A stretch of DNA of 20,657 nucleotides from Acanthaster planci (taxonomy: Eukaryota > Echinodermata > Asteroidea > Valvatida > Acanthasteridae): assembly GCF_001949145.1 (NCBI RefSeq), contig NW_019091362.1:1150060-1170716 (forward strand), written 5' to 3'. The notes under the pieces are model-generated. The model did no database searches. It was not told where the DNA came from and worked only from the letters and a program-made list of their open reading frames with translations. Numbering within the stretch: position 1 is the first letter of the stretch; each line of letters opens with the position of its first letter. The position numbers and the translations under genes were made by a program. Shown here piece by piece: positions 1-12,400 of this stretch.

Positions 1-252
1 GAGTTCCTTTCTCTGACAGTAAGCCAAATCATACCTTCCCCGGTATGCATTGGTTCCCAAAATTAACCACTTCCTGCCGAGTGGAATTTGCATGTGCGGG
101 ATGAGTTCCCGGGGAATTTTCAAGATTTTCCATTTTGAAAATTCTTCAAAAATTCATAACTTCATTTACTATATGTATAAACCCACACGCATGACTGGCT
201 GGTGGCTACTCTAATCTGACAGGCAACCTCCATTGATGCCTGAGTATTTCAG

Positions 253-444
253 CCAGGCCTGGCGCCGAGTGAAGAGAGCCCAGATTGTGCGATGTTGCGT
301 AATTTCCTTTGTTCCCGAAATTGGCCCAGTGCGTTGCTGAATGCCAGTGGCATCTTTTCAAATGCGGCCGCATTAGCCTGCAGCGGTACTGTATTGCTCA
401 TCACTGGGGTGCTTTTGTTCCCGCTGATAATCCACTGGCACTGA
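253..444 (+). CDS. possible 3'-terminal exon of an unknown membrane protein
   Basis: After a plausible acceptor (TTTCAG ending at 252, with a CTAAT/CTGAC-like branch region upstream) a frame stays open for 63 codons to TGA at 442-444. The last 25 or so residues form one strongly hydrophobic segment (core VLLITGVLLFPLII) followed by HWH and the stop, as in a C-terminal membrane helix. Two overlapping-range AATAAA signals follow about 710 bases downstream on the same strand, which would fit a 3' UTR. No upstream exon was recognised in bases 1-252 and I cannot assign a family. A chance open frame is a real alternative. If genuine, the gene converges on RAB21. Confidence 0.3.
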   Translation, partial: PGLAPSEESPDCAMLRNFLCSRNWPSALLNASGIFSNAAALACSGTVLLITGVLLFPLIIHWH

Positions 445-700
445 ATGCCACAAATAGTGATATACTGTTTCAAAACAATAACGGATTACCACCGCTAATG
501 CCAACTGAAAAATGATCGCAAATCCCAGCAGCTTGGTCTTTTGTTACAAGGCTCAGCTCTTTTGTCCGATTTCGGTAACCCTTACCCCAGCTATACATAC
601 AAACCCAAAGTTCCAGTTCCAACTCCAGAGGCAAGTGGTTAACATGGATGAACAGTGCTTCCGAAGCAGTGAAATATGTTAACGTCAAGTGTTGTATTAA

Positions 701-840
701 ACGAGTCACTAACTTAAGTGACTTGAGTCGAGTCACTTGGTCACAGAGACTTGAATTGAGTCGAGTCACTTAACTTGTCAGGACTCGCCAAAAATTGTGA
801 CTCAAATCAGACTCGCATCGAGTCACTGACTCGAGTCATT
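701..840. repeat. degenerate GAGTCGAGTCACTT repeat array
   Basis: Copies and half-copies of GAGTCGAGTCACTT occur at 725-738 and 758-771, with variants in both orientations throughout, including the palindromic GACTCGAGTC at 828-837. The spacing is irregular, so this is a decayed simple repeat rather than a clean minisatellite. Confidence 0.75.
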
Positions 841-1155
841 ACAACTCTGGTTTACTTGTCTCATGATCTTTTCTTTGTAAAAAATGTAAATGCAGTGATG
901 CGTGCCTTGTCGTTGGGGTGATACAGGCTTTTTCAGTTCTCAGTCTGTTATTTACGTAGTGCAGTGTCATCTTTCACAGTTGAAGCATGCGTTGGTCCAC
1001 ATACAGCTTCAAAAGGCCTTCAAAGGACCTTAACGTCATTTAGGGCAGAACGCTCTGCAGGTGCAGAGCCTTAATGTATATAGACTTCATTCACGAGGTG
1101 GCCATATTTAATTGAAAGCAAAGTAAAGTCTTCATTTTGGGAAGTTGAGTCTAGA

Positions 1156-1170
1156 AATAAATGCAATAAA
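1156..1170 (+). terminator. two plus-strand poly(A) signals
   Basis: AATAAA occurs at 1156-1161 and again at 1165-1170. They would suit the end of a plus-strand transcript such as the possible membrane-protein gene at the left edge. AATAAA is common in AT-rich DNA, so this is suggestive only. Confidence 0.3.
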
Positions 1171-1261
1171 ATTACATTAGATTGCAAAATCAATACCTGT
1201 CTACTCTGACAAATATATTATGTACAATTTGTCATTAAAACGTGCCTTAATGTTTTCAGTC

Positions 1262-1296
1262 TCAATTGAAATTGATCAATTGAAATCAATTGAAAT
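1262..1296. repeat. short TCAATTGAAAT triplication
   Basis: TCAATTGAAA is present three times (from 1262, 1276 and 1286). The unit contains the palindrome CAATTG, and the first junction forms the palindrome ATTGATCAAT, so the stretch can also fold back on itself. Confidence 0.7.
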
Positions 1297-2879
1297 GGAG
1301 GCTTGGCATGCACTCTAATTATGAAATAGTCTGGCACCATCTCATTTATCAGTTTACAATTTGTGTAATAGGTTCAGGGAACACAATTAAACATAGATTG
1401 CACGTGAATTTGTCTGTTATGATTGCCGGGTCTTTCATGAAACTTATCCTTGGCTTGGAACCATCTGTGATAGATTAATAACTGAAATGGTTAGTGCCGA
1501 CTTCAAAGTACATCTCTTTTTAGGAAACAGTTGTGGTGTTATTGTTGTTGGCTTTTTTATGGGATCGCCAAGTAATTTATTGCACCGGTCCTGAGAGGCG
1601 AACTCGTTCCAAGAATTTTTCATCATCAAATTTGCTGTTGAATGAAGTATTTTATTTTATTTCGAGCCATAAAGTGTACATATTTGAAATAGCATTCTGT
1701 TTTGACCGAGTTTATTATTTATTGACTGTTCTTAATGAGAAGCAGAAGTTGTCTTTTATAAGGAATTCAGACTTCAAAGTCCTGCCACTCTGTGAGATTG
1801 AAAGCCATCTGACTTCTGAATGCCATGAAGGATGTTCTGATTAATTATAGCTTTTGTGTAAATTATGTAATGAATCTTGCTCATCAAGATGTGATTTAAT
1901 ACACAAACATGCACTAGCAATGCAATACACTTCCAAAGATATTTAAAACAATCTTTAAATACATGTGTAGTGTTGTCCTTAATATCTTCGTTCTTGTGAG
2001 CTCAAGCAATATGCTTTTAGAAAGGATGTGAGGAATAAGTAATAGAATGGACCATATTTGTTCAAGTAATTTGACTGATTTGTAGTTTGTCTTTTTTTTT
2101 CATTGTATGTTGATAGTTACGATGAATTTTGTTTGCAGTTTTAACTATGTACTTAGGTATGATTCTTTTTAGAAGAATGTCATTCTGATTGGCTCAGTTT
2201 ATGTAGTTTTTGATTATGTAGTCCATAAAGACATATTCTGCTGCAGATCTTTTTCCTTTTAATATCGGAACAAGGTACTGATATAAAGAAGTTATGCAAT
2301 TGTAATTTATAATAAGTGGGAATTTTAAATAGAAAATGTTGTATGTGAAATATATACTCAGCAATAACAAAATGCTTGAACATTTCAATAATTCAAAAGC
2401 ACTTTTCGCTGGCAGAGTGTAATATATGACTTGGGGTGTGTTGTAACAGTTTTTTCTAGCATTTTGTAAACACTGAACTGCAAAAAAAACCAAGCAAATG
2501 ACATTGAAATAAGTTTCTATACAGTATTTGTGCCTTAAATTATCACTGACTGACTTTTCTAATAAAAAAGTATATGGGAAATGCTGCTTTGTCTTATTCC
2601 ATTTGTTACACCTTTGTTTGTTGTTTAGGAATGAAAATATTACCTGTAATTTCAAATGGGAATGGAAAGGAGGGGACAGTCTATAACTTTCCAACAACCA
2701 AGTGTGATGTTCCAAAATATACCAGCCGAATGTTCACATCTAAAGCAGGGATTGTGCCTACCAAGTCGCATGGGGGGTACCCCTTGGTCTCATTTCTTGC
2801 TGGGTATAATGCTAGCAGGTATATAAATACTGTGAAGATCAGAAAAGTGAACCAAAGTTTCCAAGTACGGGGGAGTTAC

Positions 2880-3030
2880 ATTTGGTTCAGTGTGAGGGTA
2901 GTGTAAATGGGGTAATGCAGAGCTTTGAGGGGTGGAATGGACTACAGTGTAATGTAATATGCAGTTGTGTGGCGTTGTACCAGAGTGTAGTGGCGTGTGA
3001 TGCAAGATGAAGTGTTACATAGTGTAGTGT
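2880..3030. repeat. GTGTARTG-rich low-complexity tract
   Basis: The plus strand is dominated by variants of GTGTAGTG, GTGTAATG and GTGGAATG with few cytosines. It looks like a degraded simple repeat, and it accounts for the His/Thr/Pro-rich open frame on the opposite strand. Confidence 0.5.
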
Positions 3031-6000
3031 CTAACAACTTATTTCTAGAGCTCTTGCTCATGAAAACTGTAAAAAATTTCACAAAGGCAAAACTATGCAC
3101 AGACAAAAAGAATACTCTTAAGAAGCCATCTTCATTTATAGCAAATAGTTTTAATTGACCATTGATTAACACCAAGATACTTTCTGTTGGCACTGTATGT
3201 ACATATTTTATATATATATTTGTCAAGGTCAAATGTCAAACTCCAACCAAACTTAAACGCCCTATGTCCCACTATGAAAAAAGTCAAGACAAGCAACTGC
3301 ATTTGTATATGTACCTGCAACACTTGAGTAGAGCAGAAATTTCACATCACCAGCATTCACTTGTGTTGCTGCATTAGATTGGGGGAACTGACTGTCAGTC
3401 CAAGTGAGCATTGCTCACAAATCTTGTTACTAACAAAGCCAAATACGCCTCTTCTGTGTGTCGCAATCAATGCCAACTACGTGAAACCTTCCTCTTTTCT
3501 GAAACACCACTTACTCCTAATTGTTCCTTTCAAATTGTTCCCATTACAAAACCAGAGTAGCTGGAGGCAGTTCTAATGGGAGTGATATGCACCGTCATCA
3601 AACCCTGTAGGCCGATACAACAGCTTCCATGGAGTAAGTATCTCAGTGACTGACAGAAAGGTTTGGATAGTAAAAAGAGTGCCCCGAAGTTCACTCTCAG
3701 AAGTTGCGCATGTAGGTAACTGCAAGGCTCAAAATCTTGCGCCAGTGGTGCACTACTTAATTGTCACATATTCCAAAATGGAAGCAACAGGAAAAGGAAA
3801 AATGCAGGAATGGAAATCAACTTTGGCTTTTTTTGCTAATTTTTTTTCTAAATTATATCACCCACTTCTACAACAACAAGTTAATTTCTACATCGATATA
3901 TATCTCTTCTTAATATCCAAATGCACTAGAATGCAACATATTTCAACCTTTCTGCCTCACAGAAACTGAAAATGAAGAGTCAACTTTGCCTTGCCAAGTA
4001 AAGGTTGGAATTTGACATCTTACAATAAAACCCAAACAAATGAAATTACATGTACATAAAAACATATTCCATGCAGTAATATGCACTATTTTAACACGTA
4101 ACTATAAAATAACCACTAGCGAAAGAGTGGTTCTCAAAGTCTGTCATGAACAATCCGACAAAAATAAAAACTACTGCGGCATCCACAACCATTCACAATC
4201 CATGCAGATTGACCTCTCTTGACCTGGGCTTACTCAGCCTGATAGAAACTATAGAAGACTGGAAGGGCATGGTAGTGATACTCAGGTTGAAGACAGAAAA
4301 AGGTGAAGAAAAAAAATTCATTTCTTTTTTTTTTTTACAGATTAAATGAATAAAAGGGGCGCAGGATTTCTTGAATCTTTAAATGCATTACCTTCTACAG
4401 GGAAGGCCATGTAAGGCCTGCCCTGGTCTTATGTTGTGGCAATGAATCAAATTGCCCAGATAAGGTATGACCATTAGACCCTATTTCCCTTATTATTACG
4501 TGTCTAACATTTACAAGTGCACAACAGAGCCGACCGCCAAATTGTGTAAGGTGGAGAATCCTTTTCAACTCTTCATTGTGCAACTTGTTTCACATCCAAC
4601 GAGAAGAGCAGTTGGATATTATGAAATACAAAACATTTCTTCAGTTACATAAGCCTTACTGAGGCAACACTTTCCTTTTCCCTTTTTTTTACGGTGATGT
4701 AAAAAACTGCTCCCATGTATGTCGTTCAAATGTCATTTTATCTCTTGCACACAGAAATCTTACAGAGTATCTTATTATGAAACTAAGTGTCTTAGGTATC
4801 AAATCAAATGGATCTTACAATTCCAGCTATCAAATTGCTTTTCAATAAAAGGAAACAAATAGGCAGTAATGAAGACAACCTCTGCCTGTATTTGACAAAT
4901 AGAAATAATTGTCTTTGTTTGCACAAAAAGGATCAAAAACAAAACAAAAACTGTTGGGTACCGCCATCTCAAATGTCCTCAAATTTGGTTGTGAGATGTA
5001 GTCAGAGTAGACAACATCACTCACAAGCAATATGGTAAGAGAAAAGCCCATCACATTTAATTCCCTGATGCTCTGAAAAATAAAGCAGGCTCTGAAAATC
5101 AAATTGAATGGAAAAATGGATCATGTATCAAACACAGCTTTACAATGCTGAATGGACAGGGACTCAAAAACAGGAAATCTGGACACCTGACAACAGGCTG
5201 ACGCACGCATTACTGCATGGAAATAACCTTGAATATATGCTTCTCTTGAAATACATTCTCATGTGAGCAAGTGTGGTTCTTGCAGAGAGGTTAGAGGAGT
5301 AGAGCTGGCTGGGGAATTTGGCTCCAACAATCTCAGCTGAACCACCGAAGAATCTGCCCTTTCTAGTGCTGAAATGTCCTGAGACTTTGTTGCAAATAAA
5401 AACTTCGCAACATTTTCCAAAATTTCAGAAATTCCCCCCCCCCCGAATATTATAAACTACCTGTTTTCTTTTCTTTTTCCCCCCAACCGATTCCCCCAAA
5501 GGTCTGACATTCAGATCCTAACTGACAAATGATCAGACTTTCTTTAATCCCTTCTGACATTATCAGTAGGGCCACGTCTGCAATGTGGACACGAGTCTGA
5601 CCAATGTACAAGTCTGTTACAAACTTCTCATATACTAAAATACTTGTAGATTGGAGACATTAACAAAATTGACAGCAAGCGTGGCTTTCCTTTTAAGATA
5701 GGAGTCTGCATTAACAGCATATCTTAAATATTAGTGAGTAATTTGGAATAATAAATAATTGGTAGTTTACAAATTGGAGTTATTTTACACCCAAAAATTT
5801 GAGGGTTTTGGAAAGGAATAACAAGGTTAGGGCAGACAAATCATTGACTAAAAAAAATGGGACTTTCACTCTTTCTTTATCCCGTAATCTTCTCATGAAC
5901 ACAGCTCTTGTCTCAAGCCAGCAGACAAGACTGTCACTTTCTAGAACTATCAGTAGTAGGACCTCATCCCAAACCGACAGGTGCCCTCAAGCAATTTCTG

Positions 6001-6168
6001 AACTGATAGATTATGAATACAGTTCATCAGTTTGAAAATGCTAGTATTCTACCAGGGCTGCGTTTTCCCCCGGGGTACCTGCTGTCAAAAGCCAGTCCCC
6101 CAGATTTGATATCCTATTTGTAGGAGACTGCATTTTCTATGATTAAATATACACAATTAAGTTTTGTT

Positions 6169-6174
6169 TTTAAT
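6169..6174 (-). terminator. candidate RAB21 poly(A) signal (ATTAAA)
   Basis: On the minus strand ATTAAA lies about 105 bases past the RAB21 stop. A UG-rich TTGTGTATA stretch follows within 25 bases, the arrangement of a cleavage site. I saw no AATAAA on this strand between the stop and about 5 kb, but a longer 3' UTR using another signal is possible. Confidence 0.3.
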
Positions 6175-6277
6175 GGCGATAGCATTGTATTTATATACAT
6201 CAGGAGACGTGCAGAAGATTGACACTGTGCCACAGAATCAGGGAAGGAGGAGGAAGGGGTGGGCAGGACAGAATCAT

Positions 6278-6408
6278 TTATGAACAGCAACTCCCACCGC
6301 CCTGCTTTGGTGCCTCCTCATCATCTACGATGGTGACCGTCTTTCTTGAAGACCTTGACGATGATGTGCCTCTCCCTAGATCATCTGAAGGCGTTGATTC
6401 TAGCATTC
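6278..6408 (-). CDS. RAB21: RAB21 exon 7 (hypervariable tail and stop)
   Basis: After acceptor TTTGCAG the frame reads [10 protein letters not shown], a Ser-rich stretch, a TVTIVDDEE segment comparable to the VQIIDDE of vertebrate Rab21, then GGGSCCS and TAA at 6280-6278. The two cysteines are the expected geranylgeranylation sites. Confidence 0.95.
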
Positions 6409-9400
6409 CTGCAAACACAGAGAGCATGGCATGCTTAAATATCGCTTTCTTTTTGTACTGCAGTACATGACACTATTCTTGTGAGCTAAATGTATTTGAT
6501 ACAACTCAGTGGTAAAACAATATCCTGTCATGTGCCTGGAAGAAAGGGCATTCACCCTTCTTTTCTGATACAACTTACAATGCAAGCAGTTGACTTAATG
6601 ACACATTTCGCCAAGCAGTAGACTAACAATGGTTAACCCATGGTTTGACTTCATGTGCATGGAATCAATCAAATGTACACAAATGTGGCAAAGTTCTTAC
6701 TCTGTGGTCTAATTCACCTATTGAAGTTTGCTGCAAGGCAGGTTACCAACAGTCAAACGCACCCTCATGTGCATCAGGGGATCAGAACTATGAGTTGCTG
6801 TGGCGATGTTTGACATCATACACAATCTGACAAAGCTTTGTTTTTTATCCAGTTGACAACGTGCACGTGTGACCAGCAAACTATGGTTGGTCGGTCTGCT
6901 GGTAACAAATAGCCATGCACATCCCAACGTGCAACAGGTGGCCAGGACTGCGAGTTGCCATGGCAATGTCTGACCATAGACAATTCAACCAGGGCCAGTC
7001 AAATGATTCACTGGAGTACAATGAGGTTTAGCATTCTCTAACAGCAAACAGGAATCACCAAGGGATAGGTTTACACTTCTGGACAGATTAGACGGGTTCT
7101 TGCTTGCCCTCTAGCATTTGTTTGTGGAGTCCACAGACTTGTACAATGCTTGACTTTAGAGGAAACACTGACCACTTTTCTTGCAGAAAACTGGCAGAAA
7201 AGTTTCAAAAAGGAATTTAGAAGATTGTAATCACTGTAATACTCGTAGTAGCAATCTGAGTTTTCAGGAATGCTCATTTCCTTAAAGGGCAAATCTTGGG
7301 GGATACAGCAGACCGGTATAAAGTTACGCAGTGATGGCCATATTTGTTCACTTCCTGGAATTTCCCAAACTTTACAGCAGCCCTACAACAAACTGATGTC
7401 ACAGTCAACTATTTAGGAGGGGGCGTTTGGGGGTTATGAGTTGGGGGTTATGAAGCCTGATTCTCACTCTAAACCTACACTGCTATTCAGAGTGAAAAGC
7501 CCATTTTTATTTCCCAGATGTTTGGGGAAATTTCAGCCATCATCTCTACACTCCATCCGTGAAAATGTCCAAGGCTGTTGGATAAAATGGAACCTTCTCA
7601 ATTGGGTACCAATTAGTGAACTGCCCTCCACCTCAGTCCACGCAAGAGCAAACTACTTACTTTTACTAAGGTCCAAAAACATCTCCTCGATGCCTTTGTT
7701 GAGTTTTGCTGACGTTAGGTAATGTTTTGCACCAACTTGAGCAGCATAGCTACAGGTAAAATGAGTAGGGAAGTGAACACACAAACAGAAACACAAAAAA
7801 CATAAACTAATCCATGACACACTGCAAACTTCTTCCTGATTACTTTATGTATTCCTAAACTTACTTGTATCCCAGGATGCCACACGAATACAATTTGCGT
7901 TACAGAGCATCCCAGAGCAAATTTTATCACCGACAGGGGTCCAAGAATCACACAAATTGGTCAGTAATAATGCACAACACAGACTACAGTTTTCAGAACC
8001 CAGTGTGGCGTCATTTTACAATGTCCAATTTCACTGGCAGCAAACCCCTCTGCTACCCTGTCACATTAAGCAGTCCAGAATGACATTCCACACCCCCTCT
8101 AACATTCTGCCGAGATATTTCATCTCAGCATTTTACCTTGATTTATCTGAAGTGTAGCTACTGCCAACATGGGGGACGCCCGAGACACTAAGGAGTGGCA
8201 AACAAACTGGTCCCACATGACCAGTCCACTACTGTTGACATCATTTTCAACATGCACATGTTAAGCTCCAGAGTAACACAAATAGTGGACCAGTAAGTAA
8301 TGTAATGTTTGCTGCCACCAAGTGTCCCAATGTCTCTCACTGCAATTTAAAGATTTCGTTTTGAGGAACATTAAGCTTAAATCAAAGAGAAATTCACAGA
8401 CTATAAAAGTTAGATTGCTTCATTTTATACTTACGCCTCTGCCTCCCCAATGGACACATTTCTTTGTTTTTCAAGATCTATCTTGTTTCCTAAAGAAGGA
8501 AAAACAAACAAAACATTATGCTACAGCCCCGAAATAATGCAACGATCAACCCAAAAAAATCAATCAAAATCAACAATAACAAGTATTTGTGAGATTTGAA
8601 GTTTCTTCATGGTGAAGGTGGCAAGTTCAGTAATAGGTTTGCAATAGCACCATGCAAAACTGTCTCAACCCAAGGGTGCTCAAGCAGAACAGGGGGATGT
8701 AAGATAATCAGTGAAGTGTGTCCGTCTGAAGGATGGGGAGTGCGGGGGATGGTTGCCAAGGGTAAGGGAGTAAGCATTCTCTCCACACCCCACCGCCTCC
8801 ATGGCTACACCAATGGAATCCCCACAGTCTCCTGATGACGGACAGAGCATACTCTCCGAAACGTTGAGTACAGTTGGGTTCTTTTCAGAACCGCACATTC
8901 ACAAAAGACATATTTCGCATGAAGCTCGTACCAACTTGTTACATAAAAAATGGTTTTGTCGACAATACTGAGCTTTAGAATGAACGGAACACATTTATTC
9001 AGTGACTCACCTGCTATACAAAGACAAATTTCATTTCCCAACATCTTCTTCAGCTCCTTCACCCAGTTTTTGACCTGTAGGCAAAGCATGAACATCAAAT
9101 GTTAAATCAAAGTGCATTTTCATGTCACGGCATCTCAACGCAGAGACAATGATGATGACTGTAGGGCTATTATGTAAAATATCTTCTCTGGAGGGACTAT
9201 GAGCGCCGAACTGGACCAAGAGAAGGCTCAATCTTCCTGGCCACAAAGGCTCCTTTGGTGGGAACTGCACTTCACCGGTCCACAAATGACTATGAAATGC
9301 ACATGACACACTCCACTCTGTAACAGATGACATCAGCCATTTTGTGCCCTCAGCTGGACACACAATAGCTTCTGACAACCATTGACTACACATTATATCC

Positions 9401-12400
9401 ATGTAGTGTCCTGTCCAAAACTACCCTTGTGGACAAAACTCTCCTTGGCTTTTTGGTACTGTGGCATACCAAGTATAGGGGCTTTGAAGGTAGCAGGTAT
9501 GAGCAGAGTTAAGTGCCCTATGACTTGTCAGAATGGTTTAATACCTTAGAGAATGAGTCTTCGTCTGTGATATCATAGACTAATATTGCCCCATTGCTGT
9601 CTCTGTAGTAGATGGGTCCCAGTGCATGAAACCTCTCTTGTCCAGCTGTGTCCTGCAAACGTAGATAAAAAATCAATCACAAGAATAATAATAATAGCAT
9701 TTTGCAACCATAAGTGAAACTGAATTGATAAAAAACTTACCCTTCAAAAATGCTTTCCTAGAAGTAGGAAGCAGAATGAAGATAATGGAATTAACTTGAC
9801 GGAGAACATCAATTATTCCCCTGAACCTGTCTCCAAATTCTGTGTCAGTGTCCATCCATTGAATGAGGAGCATAATGAAATGTGAAATCATTTTTTCAGT
9901 TATTATGGCATAAACAAAATACATGCCAGTAATTTCCTGAGAGCAGACATACATGTATACGTACCGATACTATCATTCTGATTAATAATAATCCAAATGG
10001 TTTATATACAGAATGTGTGGCAATGCCTGTATGGTAAGACATGGTGCACAGAGGCAATCTCACCATCACCAACTTACATGTAGATCTCAGATCCTTCCAA
10101 ATTCAGTCTTGAAATGTTTTGCAGAACCAAGGAATATATCGGCAGAGCAGAGCCATTGTTTAGCTCCACAGATGTGACAAAAAGTTTAATAATGTGCACT
10201 TGGTGTCCTCCACAGTGAACGATTAATGATTTTGAAGGTTTCTAGCAAAAGTAAGATTGTGCCAAAACTACATCCTTGTGGAATTTGTGTTTAACTTATA
10301 AATTGTAAACAGCTCAAGCCCTGGTCAAAAGTGCCACATACATACCACATGAGTATCAGTACAGACTCAAGTTTGATAGCTAGAAATACAAATTATCAAG
10401 CCAAACCCATCAGACCAAAAATGGTATCAGTTGCCGCTTAATACACGGGCAACCAAATGTACTGAGTGTGGGCCTGATTTTTGAACTTTGACCTTTTCAA
10501 AGATCCTTATCTAGGGTAGCAGTATTAACCAGTTACATTGCATACTCACCCATATTGCTAAATTAACTCTTTTGCCACCAATGTTCAGCCTCTTGTTGAG
10601 GAAGGATGCCTGAAATTTGAAGCAGATCATAAAGAAATGTCAGAAATGAGGTTTACTTTTAAAATGTTCAGTACCTAAAAAATGCTGCATCTATGGTTGA
10701 GAGGCAAAATGCATGCACATGTATACCTTGCAACCACATTGTGATGATCATTTGGGCTTTCTGTAGTTGAGAGGCAAAATGCATGCACGTGTATACCTTG
10801 CAACCACATTGTAATGAACATTTGGGCTTTCTGTATATATTTTTGTTTAGTTGGTGTTAGTGTTAAATTCCAACTTTGTCTACTGCCCCAAAAGTTCAGT
10901 GCCTACTGAACTGGACTACTCTCAAAAGTGGTCAGAAAGCAAAACTTTATCAAGCAAAAGAGCACAAGCAAGCACGAAGTATCAAGAAATTATACTGGAA
11001 ATAAAGAAAAGGAAGTGGAAAAATGCAAGAGGAAAGGAAAAGAGGAGAAAGCAAAATCTGTGGACTGTAGTGATATCAGACCAAATGATAAAATAAATGG
11101 CTATCTAGGTAGTCCAACCATGACACAAAAACCTTCAACAAACTGGCCACAGCCCAGTTTGTGCAATGTTTCCCTGTATATTATATTCTTCTGGATTCCA
11201 AACCAATTCACGCAAGTTGGGCATGTCCAATCGAATCAAAATGTCAACAAAATTGGGCATGCCCAAAGTAGGCACTGAACTTTTGGGGCAGCAGACAAAG
11301 TCAGAATTTAACACTAACACCAACAAAACAACAGCATCATGTCATCACGAATCTCAAATCATTTAAGTGAATGTTACACAGTCCTACCACCAGATCACCA
11401 ATGCAATGTCTGAATGTCTTTGGCGTGGCCTACCACAGGGGGTGTTTATTACCTTTAGCACCCTGTTCCTATAATGAGGGAACAAACTCTACTTTGAGGG
11501 AATAAACTCTACTTTTTCGAAACAGCTTATCTAAACAAGTTGTCGGTGATGTTGGCTTTTGGTTTTCGAGAGAATTTTTTGGGGAAAATGACAGCATACA
11601 TGACCGCCCAGAAAAGCTGTGAACGATGACAAATTAGTGAATGTAGTCTGGCTCCTTGACCTTGATGGAGATATGTTTTGATGAATCCAAAATGCTCGAG
11701 TCGGGTAACCAGACGAGAAACAAAATGGCGTAATCCAACAGAGCAGTTGTCTTTTGCCAAAGTCGGGTTAGAAACTTAAGGTTTTCTTACTTAAATATTG
11801 TCAAAATTTACTTAAACTAGGCCTATCAGGTTTGAGTAATGGTCCTTTCAGGTCAAAATTTTAGTTTGAGAAAATGGACTTTTGTTTCCTTATTATTGGA
11901 ACAGGGTTCTAAGGTAGGCCTAATGAATACCCCATGGGGGCCTACTAAAAAAATAGGGGGTCTGTGAATTTGGGGACCCCAAATTTTTGTCATTTTAATC
12001 TGTGCAAAACTGGTCATTCCCCGTAAAACCAATGGCAAAACTGTCTGACCTGCCCTGACCCTGTTTTTTGGGAAATTCCAAATTGTAAATTGTAAGAAAA
12101 TGTGACTTTCCTTCTGAGAAACCAACCATGCAAATTTGACTCTACCACGTGTCATGTGTTGAAACACCCACAGCTTCCCCTAATATTTTCCCTCAAAACC
12201 CTGCTCTCTTTTCACAACATCAACCCTACAGTTATTGAGCATGATTTCACAGTCATCTAACAAGGGGAATCCAAAAGTTAAAATGTAGATGTCCCTTCGT
12301 TACAGGAACAGGGTCCCCAAATTCACAATCCTCTAAATTTTCCACTAACAAAACACCATGGCATTGCTCATGGTCCTGGTCCGAACTAACTGCACACAGG

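Larger units (their letters stand above)
1300..6277. other. gene-poor AT-rich stretch left of RAB21
   Basis: No exon could be supported on either strand. Open frames here are short and lack domain-like composition. The stretch holds homopolymer runs (T near 2092, 3840 and 4323; C at about 5436-5445) and a GTGTAGTG-rich degenerate simple-sequence zone around 2895-3030. Part of the right end is presumably the RAB21 3' UTR, which runs leftwards from 6277. Confidence 0.5.

Noticed and set aside
253-444. TMEM19 terminal exon, considered because TMEM19 neighbours RAB21 in vertebrates
   Set aside because: The hydrophobic end does not show the conserved pattern I would expect from that family, so the name is not supported.
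1533-1844. 103-codon plus-strand open frame
   Set aside because: No domain, no splice-compatible context and AT-driven composition; taken as chance.
2194-2715. 173-codon minus-strand open frame, the longest in the window
   Set aside because: Phe/Tyr/Asn/Ile-rich translation typical of AT-rich noncoding DNA, with no recognisable motif.
2574-2906. 110-codon plus-strand open frame
   Set aside because: No family resemblance; its end lies in the GTGTARTG low-complexity tract.
7441-7722. 93-codon plus-strand open frame
   Set aside because: It runs antisense over RAB21 exon 6 and has no features of its own.
10851-11326. Open frames on both strands within the inverted-repeat element
   Set aside because: The two translations share VLVLNS and CPKSSVPT only because the arms are reverse complements; no transposase-like motif.
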